DNA of 64,000 nt, taken from the NCBI RefSeq assembly GCF_014844035.1, contig NZ_CP062159.1, positions 3,038,001 to 3,102,000 of the forward strand. Reading direction: 5' to 3'. The position numbers and the translations under genes were made by a program. The notes below the pieces were generated by a model. That model did not search any database. It was not told the DNA's origin and saw nothing but the letters and a program-made list of their open reading frames with translations. Position 1 is the first letter of the stretch. Every line of letters starts with the position of its first letter. Origin of the DNA: Flavobacterium sp. MDT1-60 (lineage in GTDB: Bacteria; Bacteroidota; Bacteroidia; Flavobacteriales; Flavobacteriaceae). Of the stretch, positions 24,764-34,752 are shown piece after piece.

Positions 24764-26203
24764 CCTACCGTCTGGACACATCTCTAAAGAGTATCCAACC
24801 TTGCATGACTGAATTGAATTTTTGCAGGCCAATCCAAAAGGTTGTGATGCCTGGTTTTCTTTCTGAAAGATAACCTTTCCATCCTCCTAATCTAGCAATA
24901 GCCCATATATATCGTTTCAAATCTGACGATTTATATGGGTTTTTTAGTTTTTCTGTTTTACCCTCTAATTGTGTGATTTGCAATTCTAAACATTCCATTT
25001 CTTGCTCTGAAAAACAGCTTCTGGGTTCAGTCTCTTCTTCGCAGCCATAGGCGATTTGCATAATAAAGAGCTTTATAATAGTCTCCAGCATCAAAAGACA
25101 TAGTTTACGAACTGCTTTGCCTTGGGATAATTCGCTAGCTTCTATGTTGAAGCCCTCTTTCTTTAAAATTCTAAATACTTCTTCGATAGTCCACCTGTAG
25201 GTATACCATTGGATACAAAGTAATGCAGTTTGCAGATCTTCAACTTTCTTTGTCGTTAGTAATCTCCAAAGTATTGGGTTTTCAATGTTTTCTCCAACCT
25301 CTTTTGCCTCAATAGCGTAAAGCTTGATTTTATCAGGAAGATGTTTACCTGAATATTGATGTTTGCCTATTGTTATTTCTGAAAAGCGTACTTCTATAGT
25401 AGCTGTTCTTTTCTGGATATTTCTCCTTTTGTCTCCTTCTAGTTCAATTGTGTACATCCCTTGAAGCGGCTGAGAACTTAGATGATCGAAAAGTTTGATT
25501 TTATTACCCAACAATCGATTAAATCGGGATCTAATCAATAAATGTGTTTTACTGTCTGGGACAAGGCAAAATTGTTCAAAAATATCTCCCTCTCTGTCCT
25601 GAATAATGATTATTTCTTTTGCTTTACTTAGTCTTTTCTTAGTTTCAAGAGAAGAATCGATCCATCTGTAAGACTCTTTTTCTTCAATGGGTATACGATT
25701 GTGAGTATTGGTCTTCATTTTAGGTGGCAGTTCATGACTTCTATTCCATATTTTCACATCTGAAAAACCATATGGCATTAAAGTATCTGCATCTATGATA
25801 AAACTCGGATGAATAAAAAAGCCAAGTCCACCAACAGAAGCATTGGTCAGTCCAATTGACTCATCCTTTTTGATCCTGTTTCTGTGATTATAAAGGTTTA
25901 TTTCACTACTGTCCTGAATACACAAAACAGATTTATCTTCAACGCAGCTTACACAATTAAGAGACATGTTCTTTATAATATCAGCCTCACTGACATTATC
26001 ATTTTGCAAAAATCGGTAAATCGCTTTGGCTTCAGCGTCACTTTCTGCTAATTGTCTTATCGAATAAATACTATTAGCAAACAAGCGATTGAGAATAGAA
26101 TTACCTCTATTCAACAATCGCTTGTCTTTTAAATTTTCAAAATATCTAGTCTGCACTTTTTCTCAAATATAATTAAAAAAAATATTTGTGTCCAGACGGT
26201 AGG
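24764..26203 (-). mobile_element. IS4-family (IS50/Tn5-like) insertion sequence, complete
   Basis: A 1440-bp element with 17-bp perfect terminal inverted repeats (CCTACCGTCTGGACACA at 24764 and its complement ending at 26203). It is flanked by the direct repeat TTTTATAG (24756-24763 and 26204-26211). Counting one base differently gives a 9-bp duplication, GTTTTATAG, the usual size for this group. It holds one transposase gene that looks intact. It sits between the TetR stop and the MFS exporter promoter. Confidence 0.95.
24765..26156 (-). CDS. IS50/Tn5-like DDE transposase
   Basis: A 463-aa transposase of normal length for this group. The N-terminal part ('LKDKRLLNRGNSILNRLF', 'AKAIYRFLQND') matches the Tn5 DNA-binding domain. 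The catalytic triad is visible: Asp82 in 'CIQDSSE', Asp187 in 'IIQDREGDIFE' and Glu325 in the signature Y318-x2-R321-x3-E325-x6-K332 ('YTYRWTIEEVFRILKK'). The stop codon lies inside the terminal inverted repeat. All motifs are intact, so the element is probably active or recently so. Confidence 0.95.
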   Translation of the reverse strand: MQTRYFENLKDKRLLNRGNSILNRLFANSIYSIRQLAESDAEAKAIYRFLQNDNVSEADIIKNMSLNCVSCVEDKSVLCIQDSSEINLYNHRNRIKKDESIGLTNASVGGLGFFIHPSFIIDADTLMPYGFSDVKIWNRSHELPPKMKTNTHNRIPIEEKESYRWIDSSLETKKRLSKAKEIIIIQDREGDIFEQFCLVPDSKTHLLIRSRFNRLLGNKIKLFDHLSSQPLQGMYTIELEGDKRRNIQKRTATIEVRFSEITIGKHQYSGKHLPDKIKLYAIEAKEVGENIENPILWRLLTTKKVEDLQTALLCIQWYTYRWTIEEVFRILKKEGFNIEASELSQGKAVRKLCLLMLETIIKLFIMQIAYGCEEETEPRSCFSEQEMECLELQITQLEGKTEKLKNPYKSSDLKRYIWAIARLGGWKGYLSERKPGITTFWIGLQKFNSVMQGWILFRDVSRR

Positions 26204-26232
26204 TTTTATAGCCTATTTTTTTTAAACAGTTT

Positions 26233-26248
26233 TAGACCGATTGGTCTA
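26233..26248 (+). promoter_or_regulatory. Second TetR operator, before the MFS exporter
   Basis: TAGACCGATTGGTCTA is a perfect palindrome sharing AGACC/GGTCT with the operator at 24142. It lies 25 bases before the MFS start. It shows that the exporter belongs to the TetR regulon despite the IS between them. Confidence 0.8.
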
Positions 26249-26273
26249 TTTTAATTAATGATAATTTTACAAA

Positions 26274-27488
26274 ATGAGAAATTTAGAAGAAAACCATAAA
26301 GGTTTCAGCACCCTTTTAGCCCTGGCACTTATTCCGCTATCCGGGTTTGCAACAGATATTTATTTACCATCACTTCCTGCCATGGCAAAAGACTTAAATG
26401 TAACAGCCGGGGCAATACAACTTTCATTAGTCTTTTTTATGTTCAGTTTGGGAGTAAGCCAGATTTTTATAGGAAGTATATTGGATAGTTTTGGGCGTTT
26501 TAAAATCAGTATTGCTTCACTGGCCGTATTTTCAGTAACGAGTTTTGTTATTGCTTTTGTGCCTAATATCTATGTTATATACGCCATGCGTATCATTCAG
26601 GGAATTGCAATTGCATTTATTGTAGTCTCGAAACGTGCTTATTTTGTCGATCTGTATTCAGGTGACAAATTAAAAAGCTATATCAGTTTATTTTCTATTA
26701 TTTGGGCCTGCGCGCCAATTATGGCTCCGTTTTTAGGAGGTTATTTGCAAAGTTTGTTTGGCTGGAGATCTAATTTTTATTTCCTTGGCGGATTATCATT
26801 ACTTTTTTTGATTCTGGAGCTTTTATATAGTGGAGAATCGTTAAAATATTTTCATCCGTTTAAATTAAAATCTATTGCGGAAACTTATTCAGTTATGTTA
26901 AAAACTGCCGACTTTACATTAGGAATCGTTATCCTTGGTATTTGTTTTGGCTTAGTAGTCATTTATAATTTAGTAAGCCCTTTTATTATTGAACGTGTAT
27001 TTGGGTATTCAGCAATTACAACAGGTTATAGTTCTTTGTTGTCCGGTTTATCTGTTATGACAGGCGGTATCATTGCCAAATCTCTTATTCATAAACCTTT
27101 GTCAAAAAAAGTATCAATTGCGGTTTCTGTACAACTTGCGTTAGTTTTACTAATGATATTTACGGCACAGTTTGAAAGTAATATCTATACTGTAATTGGT
27201 TTTACAATGGGGCTGAATGTCTGTGGAGGTTTTATCTTTAATATTATTTACGGATACTGCTTAAGTCGTTTTTCAAAAAATACAGGTATAGCAAGCGGAC
27301 TTACAGGTGGCGCTACTTATATGGTCAGCTCCGTCTTCAGCTATGGATTTGTTAATTTATATGCGGTTAAAAGTCAATTACTGCTTGGGACAGCAAACAT
27401 TTCGTTACTATTTATTATGGGATTTATTTTTCTTGTTTTTAATAGATACAGATCGAGAAATGTTATAGCAGCGACTGTTAGAGCATAA
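26274..27488 (+). CDS. MFS drug exporter, Bcr/CflA type
   Basis: A 404-aa protein with about 12 hydrophobic helices. 'ATDIYLPSLPAMAKDLNV' near the N terminus and 'GSILDSFGRFKISIAS' (MFS motif A region) are typical of the Bcr/CflA drug:H+ antiporter group. It is an inner-membrane exporter for antibiotics or small toxic compounds. The upstream palindrome ties it to the TetR repressor; the two were probably adjacent before the IS inserted. The substrate is not predictable. Confidence 0.92.
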   Translation: MRNLEENHKGFSTLLALALIPLSGFATDIYLPSLPAMAKDLNVTAGAIQLSLVFFMFSLGVSQIFIGSILDSFGRFKISIASLAVFSVTSFVIAFVPNIYVIYAMRIIQGIAIAFIVVSKRAYFVDLYSGDKLKSYISLFSIIWACAPIMAPFLGGYLQSLFGWRSNFYFLGGLSLLFLILELLYSGESLKYFHPFKLKSIAETYSVMLKTADFTLGIVILGICFGLVVIYNLVSPFIIERVFGYSAITTGYSSLLSGLSVMTGGIIAKSLIHKPLSKKVSIAVSVQLALVLLMIFTAQFESNIYTVIGFTMGLNVCGGFIFNIIYGYCLSRFSKNTGIASGLTGGATYMVSSVFSYGFVNLYAVKSQLLLGTANISLLFIMGFIFLVFNRYRSRNVIAATVRA

Positions 27489-27680
27489 ATAGTGAAAGAG
27501 CTTGCTTAAATAGGCTCTTTTTTTATTCAATAAAATTATTTAAGGCACAATTTAAATAGTGTTTTCTATAAATTTTGATCCAAATTTATTTTTAAAAAAT
27601 AATGGTTTGCTGTTGATATATTTAGAAATATATTGTTCTTTTGCGCTTTAATTTAGAATCAGTTTAAATAAATATAAAAC

Positions 27681-30093
27681 ATGAAAGTACTATTACAATT
27701 AATTTTCGATTTTATAAAATCTTCCAATAAAAAAATAGCAGATTTACCAGAAACATCAGCACTAGTATTGCTGATGTTTTTATTATTTAATGCCGGATCT
27801 ATTCAGGCTCAGGCATTATCTACGGGATCAATTTCCGGTAGTGTAATTACAAATGACGGAAATGCCAGCCAGGGTGTAATTGTGAAATTAATAGAAGCAA
27901 ATAAAAACGCAGTAACAAACTCTGCGGGTAATTTTGAGTTTAAAAAAGTTCCTTTTGGAAAATATACTTTAGAAGTTACGATGTCAGGTTATGAATCTTC
28001 TACCGAAACTGTTGAGATTACAGAGCAGAATCCATCAGTTTCAATCGACATCAAAGTAAATTCATCTGTTCAGAATCTTGAAGATGTTGTAATCCGTACA
28101 GGAGGAAATCGTTTTGCCAAAAAAGAAAGTTTTGACGTTGCTAAAATGCCTTTAAAGAACATCGAAAACTCACAGGTTTATATCGTCGTAAGTAAGGAAT
28201 TAATGAAAGAGCAGGTAGTAACAGACTATAATAGTGCTTTTAAAAATGTTCCGGGAGCCGGTATTGCAGAAGTGAGAAACCAGGGACGTACCACTTCTAT
28301 TTCAAGAGGTTTTCCAACTCCGCAAGTCGTTAGAAACGGTGTAGGAAGTTTTACCTATACTACAATCGACCCTTCAAATTTAGAACGTATTGAGGTTATC
28401 AAAGGACCATCTGCAACACTTTTCGGAAGTACATTATCATCATTTGGTGGATTATTTAACCGTGTTACCAAAAAGCCTTTTGATACTTTTAAAGGTGAAG
28501 TCTCCTATTCTGCAGCAAGTTGGGATTTGAACCGACTGACATTTGATATTAATACACCACTAACGAAGACAAAACAGCTCTGTTTAGAATCAACACGGCT
28601 TTGCACAGTGAAAGAAGCTTTCAGGATGCAGGATTCAATAAAAACTTTTCAATTGCGCCAAGTTTCTCCTATGAAATCAATGATAGATTAACGCTGTTAA
28701 TTGATGCCGAATTTAGTATGTACAAAGCAACTTCGCCAACCAGACTTGCGCCGTTTGTAGTCGCAAATACACAAAGCAGTATTGAGGAACTTGAGATGCC
28801 TTATAAATTATCTTTTGCGAATAATACGATTAATTATACCAGTCAGCAATACAATATTTTTGCTCAGTTAAAATATAAAATGTCTGATGAATGGACGTCT
28901 CAAACTATTTTGTCAAGAACAAGATCATCGTCTGATGGCTATGTTGTGGCTTTGCAAATGAGGTCGCCTACAACATTAAGACAACAGGTAACCTATCAGG
29001 AATCACCATTTTATGGAACTGATATTCAGCAAAATTTTATTGGGAAATTTAATATTGGCAAACTTAAAAACAGGGTAGTAGCCGGTTTTGATTTTTATAG
29101 TCTGCGTGCTACCCGAAACGATGCTATTGTTAATATGCCTGCAATGGATTATAAAAAACCGGGTGATGCTTATAATAATTTTAATGTCCAAAAGTAGAGC
29201 CAATGTTTGCAAATGCTACTTTTAATAATTTTGTTTCAAATGATGAAGATACTTATAGCGCTTATGTTTCTGATGTTTTAAATGTAACGGACAAATTATT
29301 AGTAATGGGCGGTGTTCGTATTGATAAATATGAGAATCATGGAACGTATTATCCTAGTAAAGATTCGATAGCAGGAAATTACAATCAAACTGCGGTATCA
29401 CCGAAATTTGGGGTAGTTTACCAAATTGTGAAAGATAAAGTTGCTGCTTTTGGTAATTACATGAATGGTTTTAGTAACGTTTCAGGTTCAGATTTTGATG
29501 GTAATACTTTCAAACCAAATCAAGCTAATCAATGGGAAGGTGGTTTTAAATTTGATCTTAATAAAATATCAGCAACTTTAAGTTATTATGACATTGCTGT
29601 GACAAATATAACACGTGATGACCCGGATCATGCTAATTTTTCAATTCAGGATGGAACGCAGGTGAGTAAAGGTTTTGAGGCCGAATTGATTGCCAATCCA
29701 ATTTCAGGATTAAATATTGTGGCAGGTTATACTTATAATGACAGTAAATACGAAAAGAGTAATGCAAGTGTTCAGGGGCTAAGGCCAACTACCGCAGGAT
29801 CGCCGAGAACTGCCAATTTATGGGCAAGTTACAGATTGGTTACAGGTAGTGCACAAGGTTTAGGAATTGGTTTTGGAGGTATCTACGGAAGTGAATATTA
29901 TCAGACAAATACAACAACTTTCAAATTCTCAATTCCGTCTTATACCGTTTTAGATGCTTCTCTTTTTTACGATCAGCCAAAATACAGAATTGGTCTTAAA
30001 ATTGACAACTTAACTAATGAAAAATATTGGTCATACAGGCTTGCAGCCCAAAATCCAACCCGTGTTACTGCAAATGTGACATTTAAGTTTTAA
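27681..30093 (+). pseudogene. Siderophore-type TonB receptor, two frameshifts
   Basis: One receptor split over three frames (27681-28691, 28601-29197, 29203-30093). It has a signal peptide to about 'SIQAQ', a CarboxypepD_reg domain, a plug domain ('FKNVPGAGIAEVRNQGRTTSISRGF', 'ERIEVIKGPSATLFG') and a FhuA/FpvA-like barrel ending 'ANVTFKF'. 'RGF' and 'VIKGPSATLFG' are typical of siderophore receptors. Adding one base near 28568 restores 'LTKDKTALFRINTAL', and adding one A to 29190-29193 restores 'NVQKVEPMFANATF'. Otherwise all domains are present. The two breaks are probably sequence errors or recent mutations. Likely role: ferric-siderophore uptake. Confidence 0.88.
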
Positions 30094-30132
30094 GCTTAGT
30101 TATTGCTGTTAAGGCTATTTCAGAATATATAT

Positions 30133-30171
30133 AAAAGGGTTTAATTCATTGGTAATGAATTAAACCCTTTT
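30133..30171. terminator. Strong hairpin terminator
   Basis: A perfect 18-bp stem (30133-30150 with 30154-30171; AAAAGGGTTTAATTCATT and its complement), a three-base loop, and a T-rich tail. It ends the TonB receptor transcript. Confidence 0.92.
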
Positions 30172-30316
30172 ATTATTTTATCTTACAGTTGGAAATTTTC
30201 TTTAAGTTTCTATTTTATGCTTTTTGCCGAAGGTTAGAAGTCATCTGTCGAATTTTTAATTGTTTAGAATATGTAATATTTAATTTTATACTGACTAATT
30301 AAATGACAAAACACAA

Positions 30317-32230
30317 ATGATTAAAGAAACCATCAATTTTAAAGAAGCAGGAAAGTTTGAAGAAACCCGTTTTGAGAAGATTCATAATGTAATTTTTGAA
30401 TCGTCTCAGGAAGCTTCGATATTAGTAGCTCAGGAGATTGCCAATATAATTCAGAGAAAAGAAGAACTAAATGAACCTTGTGTTTTAGGTTTGGCAACAG
30501 GATCTTCTCCTGTAAAAGTATACGAAGAATTAGTACGACTTCATAAAGAAGAAGGTTTGAGTTTTGCGAATGTGGTCACTTTCAATTTAGATGAATATTA
30601 TCCGATGGATAAAAATAATATTCAGAGTTACTGGCACTTTATGCATGAACATCTTTTTGATCATGTCAATATATTACCTCAAAATGTTAATATTCCGGAC
30701 GGAAATGTTAGCAGTGAAGATCTTCAGCAATATTGCATTGATTACGAAATGAAGATTAAAGATTACGGTGGACTTGATTTTCAGCTTTTGGGAATTGGAA
30801 GAACAGGTCACATTGGTTTCAATGAGCCGGGATCTCACATAAATTCAGGAACCAGAAGTATTACGCTTGATCATCTAACCCGTGTTGATGCGGCTTCTTC
30901 ATTTTTAGGTATAGATAATGTCCCAAGAAAAGCCATTACAATGGGAATTGGGACCGTAAAAAATGCTAAAAGAATTGTATTGCTAGGATGGGGAATCAGC
31001 AAAGCAGAAATTATAAAAAAGACAATTGAAGGTGAAATCTCATCTCGTGTTCCGGCAACTTATTTACAACAACATAATAACACAACATTTGTTTTAGATA
31101 CAGAAGCTTCATCAGAATTAACCAGAGTAAAAACGCCCTGGTTAGTAAAATCTGTAATCTGGACAGAAGAATTAAAATTAAAAGCCGTTGCCTGGTTGAG
31201 CGAATTGACCAAAAAACCTTTCCTTAAACTGACCGACAAAGATTATAACGATAACGGAATGTCGAGCGTGTTAACCGAAGAAGGAACTGCGTATCATTTA
31301 AACATTAAAATGTTTAATAAAATGCAGCAAACTATCACAGGCTGGCCAGGTGGAAAACCAAACGCAGATGATACTTACAGACCAGAACGTGCAACACCTG
31401 AGAGAAAAAGAATTATCATTTTTAGTCCACATCCGGATGATGATGTTATATCAATGGGAGGAACTTTCGACCGACTTGTAGAACAAGGTCACGATGTTCA
31501 TATCGCTTATCAGACGTCTGGAAATATTGCCGTTTCGAATGAAGAGGCTTTAAAATTTGCGGAGATTTCGAAAGCATTAAATAGCAATTCAGTTGAATCT
31601 GAGAATATTATCAACTTTTTGAAAAGCAAGAAAAGTAATGATATTGATTCATTAGAAGTGAGAAAATTAAAAGGTTTGATCAGAAGAAGTGAATCTTTAG
31701 CCGCAACCCGCTATTTAGGATTACCGGATTCAAATGTAAATTTCCTTGATCTTCCTTTTTATGAAACCGGAACAGTAAAGAAGAACAATCTTGGCGAAGC
31801 GGATATCGAAATTATGTGTGATATAATCGAAAGAATTAAACCACACCAAATTTATGCAGCCGGAGATTTAGCAGACCCGCACGGAACGCATAAAGTGTGT
31901 CTGGATAGTTTGTTTGAAGCTTTAAAAAGACTAAAACACAACAGTTATATGGATGATTGCTGGGTTTGGTTATACAGAGGGGCTTGGCATGAATGGGAGT
32001 CATACCAAATTGAAATGGCAGTACCGATGAGTCCTGATCAGGTTCTTAAGAAACGTCACGCTATTTTCTATCACCAGTCACAAAAAGACGGCGTTATGTT
32101 CCAGGGAGATGACAGTAGAGAATTCTGGGTACGAGTAGAAGACAGAAACAGATTAACAGCAGAAAAATATCACGCTTTAGGATTAGCAGATTATTCGGCT
32201 ATCGAAGCCTTTAAACGTTATTATTTCTAG
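30317..32230 (+). CDS. nagB: Glucosamine-6-phosphate deaminase fused to a PIG-L deacetylase-like domain
   Basis: A 637-aa protein. Residues about 20-290 are NagB: 'LGLATGSSPVKVYEELVRLH', 'NLDEYYPM' and 'GIGRTGHIGFNEPGS' with the active-site His. It converts GlcN-6-P to Fru-6-P plus ammonia. From about 365 a second domain follows, with 'FSPHPDDDVISMGGT' and later 'DPHGTHKVCLD', the zinc-binding motifs of PIG-L/LmbE N-acetylglucosaminyl deacetylases. The fusion is known in Bacteroidota; the PIG-L part might deacetylate a GlcNAc derivative, but this is unproven. It is cytoplasmic and fits as the exit of GlcNAc released by the GH20 and asparaginase enzymes downstream. Confidence 0.93.
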   Translation: MIKETINFKEAGKFEETRFEKIHNVIFESSQEASILVAQEIANIIQRKEELNEPCVLGLATGSSPVKVYEELVRLHKEEGLSFANVVTFNLDEYYPMDKNNIQSYWHFMHEHLFDHVNILPQNVNIPDGNVSSEDLQQYCIDYEMKIKDYGGLDFQLLGIGRTGHIGFNEPGSHINSGTRSITLDHLTRVDAASSFLGIDNVPRKAITMGIGTVKNAKRIVLLGWGISKAEIIKKTIEGEISSRVPATYLQQHNNTTFVLDTEASSELTRVKTPWLVKSVIWTEELKLKAVAWLSELTKKPFLKLTDKDYNDNGMSSVLTEEGTAYHLNIKMFNKMQQTITGWPGGKPNADDTYRPERATPERKRIIIFSPHPDDDVISMGGTFDRLVEQGHDVHIAYQTSGNIAVSNEEALKFAEISKALNSNSVESENIINFLKSKKSNDIDSLEVRKLKGLIRRSESLAATRYLGLPDSNVNFLDLPFYETGTVKKNNLGEADIEIMCDIIERIKPHQIYAAGDLADPHGTHKVCLDSLFEALKRLKHNSYMDDCWVWLYRGAWHEWESYQIEMAVPMSPDQVLKKRHAIFYHQSQKDGVMFQGDDSREFWVRVEDRNRLTAEKYHALGLADYSAIEAFKRYYF

Positions 32231-32292
32231 ATTGATTTAAAATATAATAAACTATTTTCATGTGGTTTATTTGGTGGTTAGTTACCAATTTG

Positions 32293-32325
32293 AAAATGCA
32301 GCCCTGGTAAGGCTGCATTTTTTTT
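32293..32325 (+). terminator. Terminator after nagB
   Basis: AAAATGCAGCC (32293-32303) pairs with GGCTGCATTTT (32311-32321) and a T-run follows. Confidence 0.9.
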
Positions 32326-32336
32326 ATGTAGGGGTA

Positions 32337-32470
32337 TTTAACCGCAAAGCACGCAAAGGTTATTTGTTTCTTTATCTGAGTGAAGTGGAAAGAACGCAAA
32401 GAAATACCGCAATGAGAGTCGTCAATCTTGTCGAGCTGCTAGTGATCCTTCGACTTCGCTCAGGATGACA
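32337..32470. repeat. Composite of dispersed repeats
   Basis: It starts with TTTAACCGCAAAG and 'cacgcaaagg' (family of 11448) and ends with GTGATCCTTCG...CTCAGGATGAC (family of 36655). An open frame through it (32262-32468) is not a gene. Confidence 0.7.
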
Positions 32471-32488
32471 AATGGCGTTATAACAAAT

Positions 32489-33202
32489 CTAAATCGAAGA
32501 ATTCAAAATTCTTTGCTTCACATGATCCATGTACGATCTTCCAATTACATATCTTAGGCCTTCAATTTCAATGCTGTTTCCTTCAACGGCGTCGATTTTG
32601 TCAATGGCAATGGTGTACGATCTGTGGATTCTTAAAAAATTTCTTTCGGGAAGTAAATCGGTGAAATCAGATAAGGTGCTGTGAATAATATATTTACCTG
32701 TTAGGGTGTTTATCTTTAAATAGTCTTTTAAGCTTTCAATGACCAAAATTTCATTAAAGAAAATTTTCTTCATTCTTTTCTTATCAATCTTTACAAAAAT
32801 AAAAGGGCTTTCCGGGCTACTTTCCGGCGAGATATTGTTTTTATTTTCAAGCCTTTTACTTACTTTATTTAAAGCTTTCATTAATCTTGGAAATTCGATC
32901 GGTTTTACCAGATAATCTAAAACATCTAATTCGTAAGTTTCAATAGCAAATTGGCTGTAAGCACTTGTAATAATAAGTAGCGGTGGATTTTCAAGACTTT
33001 TTATAAAATTGATGCCATCAAGAACCGGCATGTTGATGTCCAGAAAAATGACATCAACATTGTTGTTTTTCAAAAAATTCAAACCTTCTATCGCATTACT
33101 AAAAGTATTTATTACCTCAAAATTTTCAATTGGCTCTAAATAATTTTTAATGACATTAATTGCCAATGGCTCATCATCTATGATTAAACAATTTATTCTC
33201 AT
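32489..33202 (-). CDS. LytTR-family response regulator (glycan region)
   Basis: A 237-aa protein with a receiver domain ('LIIDDEP', phospho-acceptor Asp55 in 'VIFLDINMP', 'DYLVKPI') and a C-terminal LytTR domain ('FLRIHRSYTIAIDKID'). It pairs with the kinase 62 bases upstream. Both point away from the symporter and glycosidase operon at 34753, the usual place for a regulator that controls a divergent operon. Confidence 0.92.
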   Translation of the reverse strand: MRINCLIIDDEPLAINVIKNYLEPIENFEVINTFSNAIEGLNFLKNNNVDVIFLDINMPVLDGINFIKSLENPPLLIITSAYSQFAIETYELDVLDYLVKPIEFPRLMKALNKVSKRLENKNNISPESSPESPFIFVKIDKKRMKKIFFNEILVIESLKDYLKINTLTGKYIIHSTLSDFTDLLPERNFLRIHRSYTIAIDKIDAVEGNSIEIEGLRYVIGRSYMDHVKQRILNSSI

Positions 33203-33264
33203 CTTTATAAATATTATTTTTTGAGCGAAATAATTTTGGTGGTATTTCTTAAACTAAGCTTGTA

Positions 33265-34323
33265 TTAAGCGACTTTAATTTTAAGCTTCACGACAAAAAT
33301 ATTCTTTTTATTTTTAAAAGAAAGTTTGTATTCATTTTTATTATAACCTAATTCCAGTCTTTTTTTGACATTTTCAATTCCTATGCCACTTGACTGGTTA
33401 AAATTGTCTGTATGTTGCGTAATTTCTGGCATTGGGTTGAAAATTGTAAAATGCAGATAATCGCCTTTTACTTTGAAGTTAATATTAATTATAACTTTAC
33501 CCGTGTTTTTGTTGACACCATGTTTAAAGGCATTTTCAATAAAGGTCAATAATATTATTGGAGCAATTTCCTTATCATGGATATCACCGGAAATTGACAT
33601 GTTTATTTCTAATCGATCATCATTTCTAATCCTTTCGAGATCCAGATAATTCTGAATACACAATATTTCATTTTCTAAAGTTTGTCTTTTACTTTTGGTA
33701 TCATACAACATATAACGCATTAATTCAGAAAGTTTTATGACAACTTTTGGCGTTTTGTTTGATTTCTCAACAGCTAAAGAATAGATGTTATTCAGCGTAT
33801 TAAAGAAAAAATGCGGAGAAATTTGAGATTTCAAAAAAAGCAATTCTGTTTCCAGTTGCGATTTTTCAAGATCCGTAACTCTTTTTTGTTCTTTTAAAAG
33901 ATCATAGGTGATTTTAATTGCTGCCACAAAAGTGATTACATACAATTCTCCCATCATCATCTCAATGCTGTAATTGAGTGTCAGTTTGCTTATGACTTCT
34001 GGTCCTTCAGGCCAAACATTATGCGCTATTAATAAGTACGTAAGGTTGTATTTTAGAATCACCATTAAAAAAATAGAGGATAGAATCGCAACTACATACA
34101 GAAAATACTTTTTTCTATAAACCAGATAAGGCATAAAAATCAAAATATTCAGATAACATAAAGTCATATGAATAGGAAAACCCAGTAAATTTGTTTTTAA
34201 GGAATACCAGTAATCATTGAAATAGCTTCCCCAGCGAAAAGTATTAAATAAAAAGTAGGTAAGCCAAAAAAAGACATGATAACGCAACGGTATACGATAA
34301 AGTTTGCCAGAATTGAAATTCAT
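33265..34323 (-). CDS. LytS-type sensor histidine kinase (glycan region)
   Basis: About 352 aa from ATG 34323 ('MNFNSGKLYRIPLRYH'); a longer frame to 34407 adds a charged, unlikely leader. Four hydrophobic segments precede a His_kinase domain. The acceptor His is in 'KSQISPHFFFNTLNNIYSL', with ATPase motifs 'IENAFKHGV' and 'GIGIENVKKRL'. It signals to the LytTR regulator downstream. No periplasmic sugar-binding domain is present, so sensing may go through the membrane part, perhaps coupled to transporter activity. Confidence 0.9.
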   Translation of the reverse strand: MNFNSGKLYRIPLRYHVFFWLTYFLFNTFRWGSYFNDYWYSLKTNLLGFPIHMTLCYLNILIFMPYLVYRKKYFLYVVAILSSIFLMVILKYNLTYLLIAHNVWPEGPEVISKLTLNYSIEMMMGELYVITFVAAIKITYDLLKEQKRVTDLEKSQLETELLFLKSQISPHFFFNTLNNIYSLAVEKSNKTPKVVIKLSELMRYMLYDTKSKRQTLENEILCIQNYLDLERIRNDDRLEINMSISGDIHDKEIAPIILLTFIENAFKHGVNKNTGKVIININFKVKGDYLHFTIFNPMPEITQHTDNFNQSSGIGIENVKKRLELGYNKNEYKLSFKNKKNIFVVKLKIKVA

Positions 34324-34407
34324 GATAGGAGTGTTTTTTTGTGACTTTTTTTGATGTTTATCTTCGTTTATATGTCGTCCGTCTAAAATAGTTTTACCAA
34401 AAATCAA

Positions 34408-34752
34408 ATTTGTTTAGATTTAGAGTTAAATTAAGATTGTTTTTATTTGAAGAAATCGGTCTTTTATTTTACTGCCAATTCTGATTGCAAGTTGTAAAAT
34501 AAAAGTGTATAAAAATAAAAGTCGACATGATTTTTTTTAATCCTGTTTTCTTCACTAAATCAATTTACATAAAAAAACAATATAGTTATGTTAACGAAGA
34601 AACAATATCGCATCATCAACAGGTTTTTCCTGAGGATCTTAAAATCAATGTAGTACTAGTTTATTATAGAGATTACCAAACAAAATAACAATCACACAAA
34701 GCACCAAAAGAAGAAGTACAATTAACTAACCAACAAATAAATACTAAAATTA
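34408..34752. other. Intergenic control region between LytS and the SSS operon
   Basis: A 345-base gap (430 from the chosen LytS start). Two TTTTATTT repeats start 21 bases apart (34441 and 34462), a possible LytTR site but too AT-rich to trust. A 21-codon frame at 34588-34653 (starting 'MLTKKQYRIINRFFL') could be a leader peptide; evidence is thin. No terminator or clear -7 box was seen. Confidence 0.35.

Noticed and set aside
32262-32468. 68-aa plus-strand frame after nagB
   Set aside because: It runs through the nagB terminator and composite repeats.
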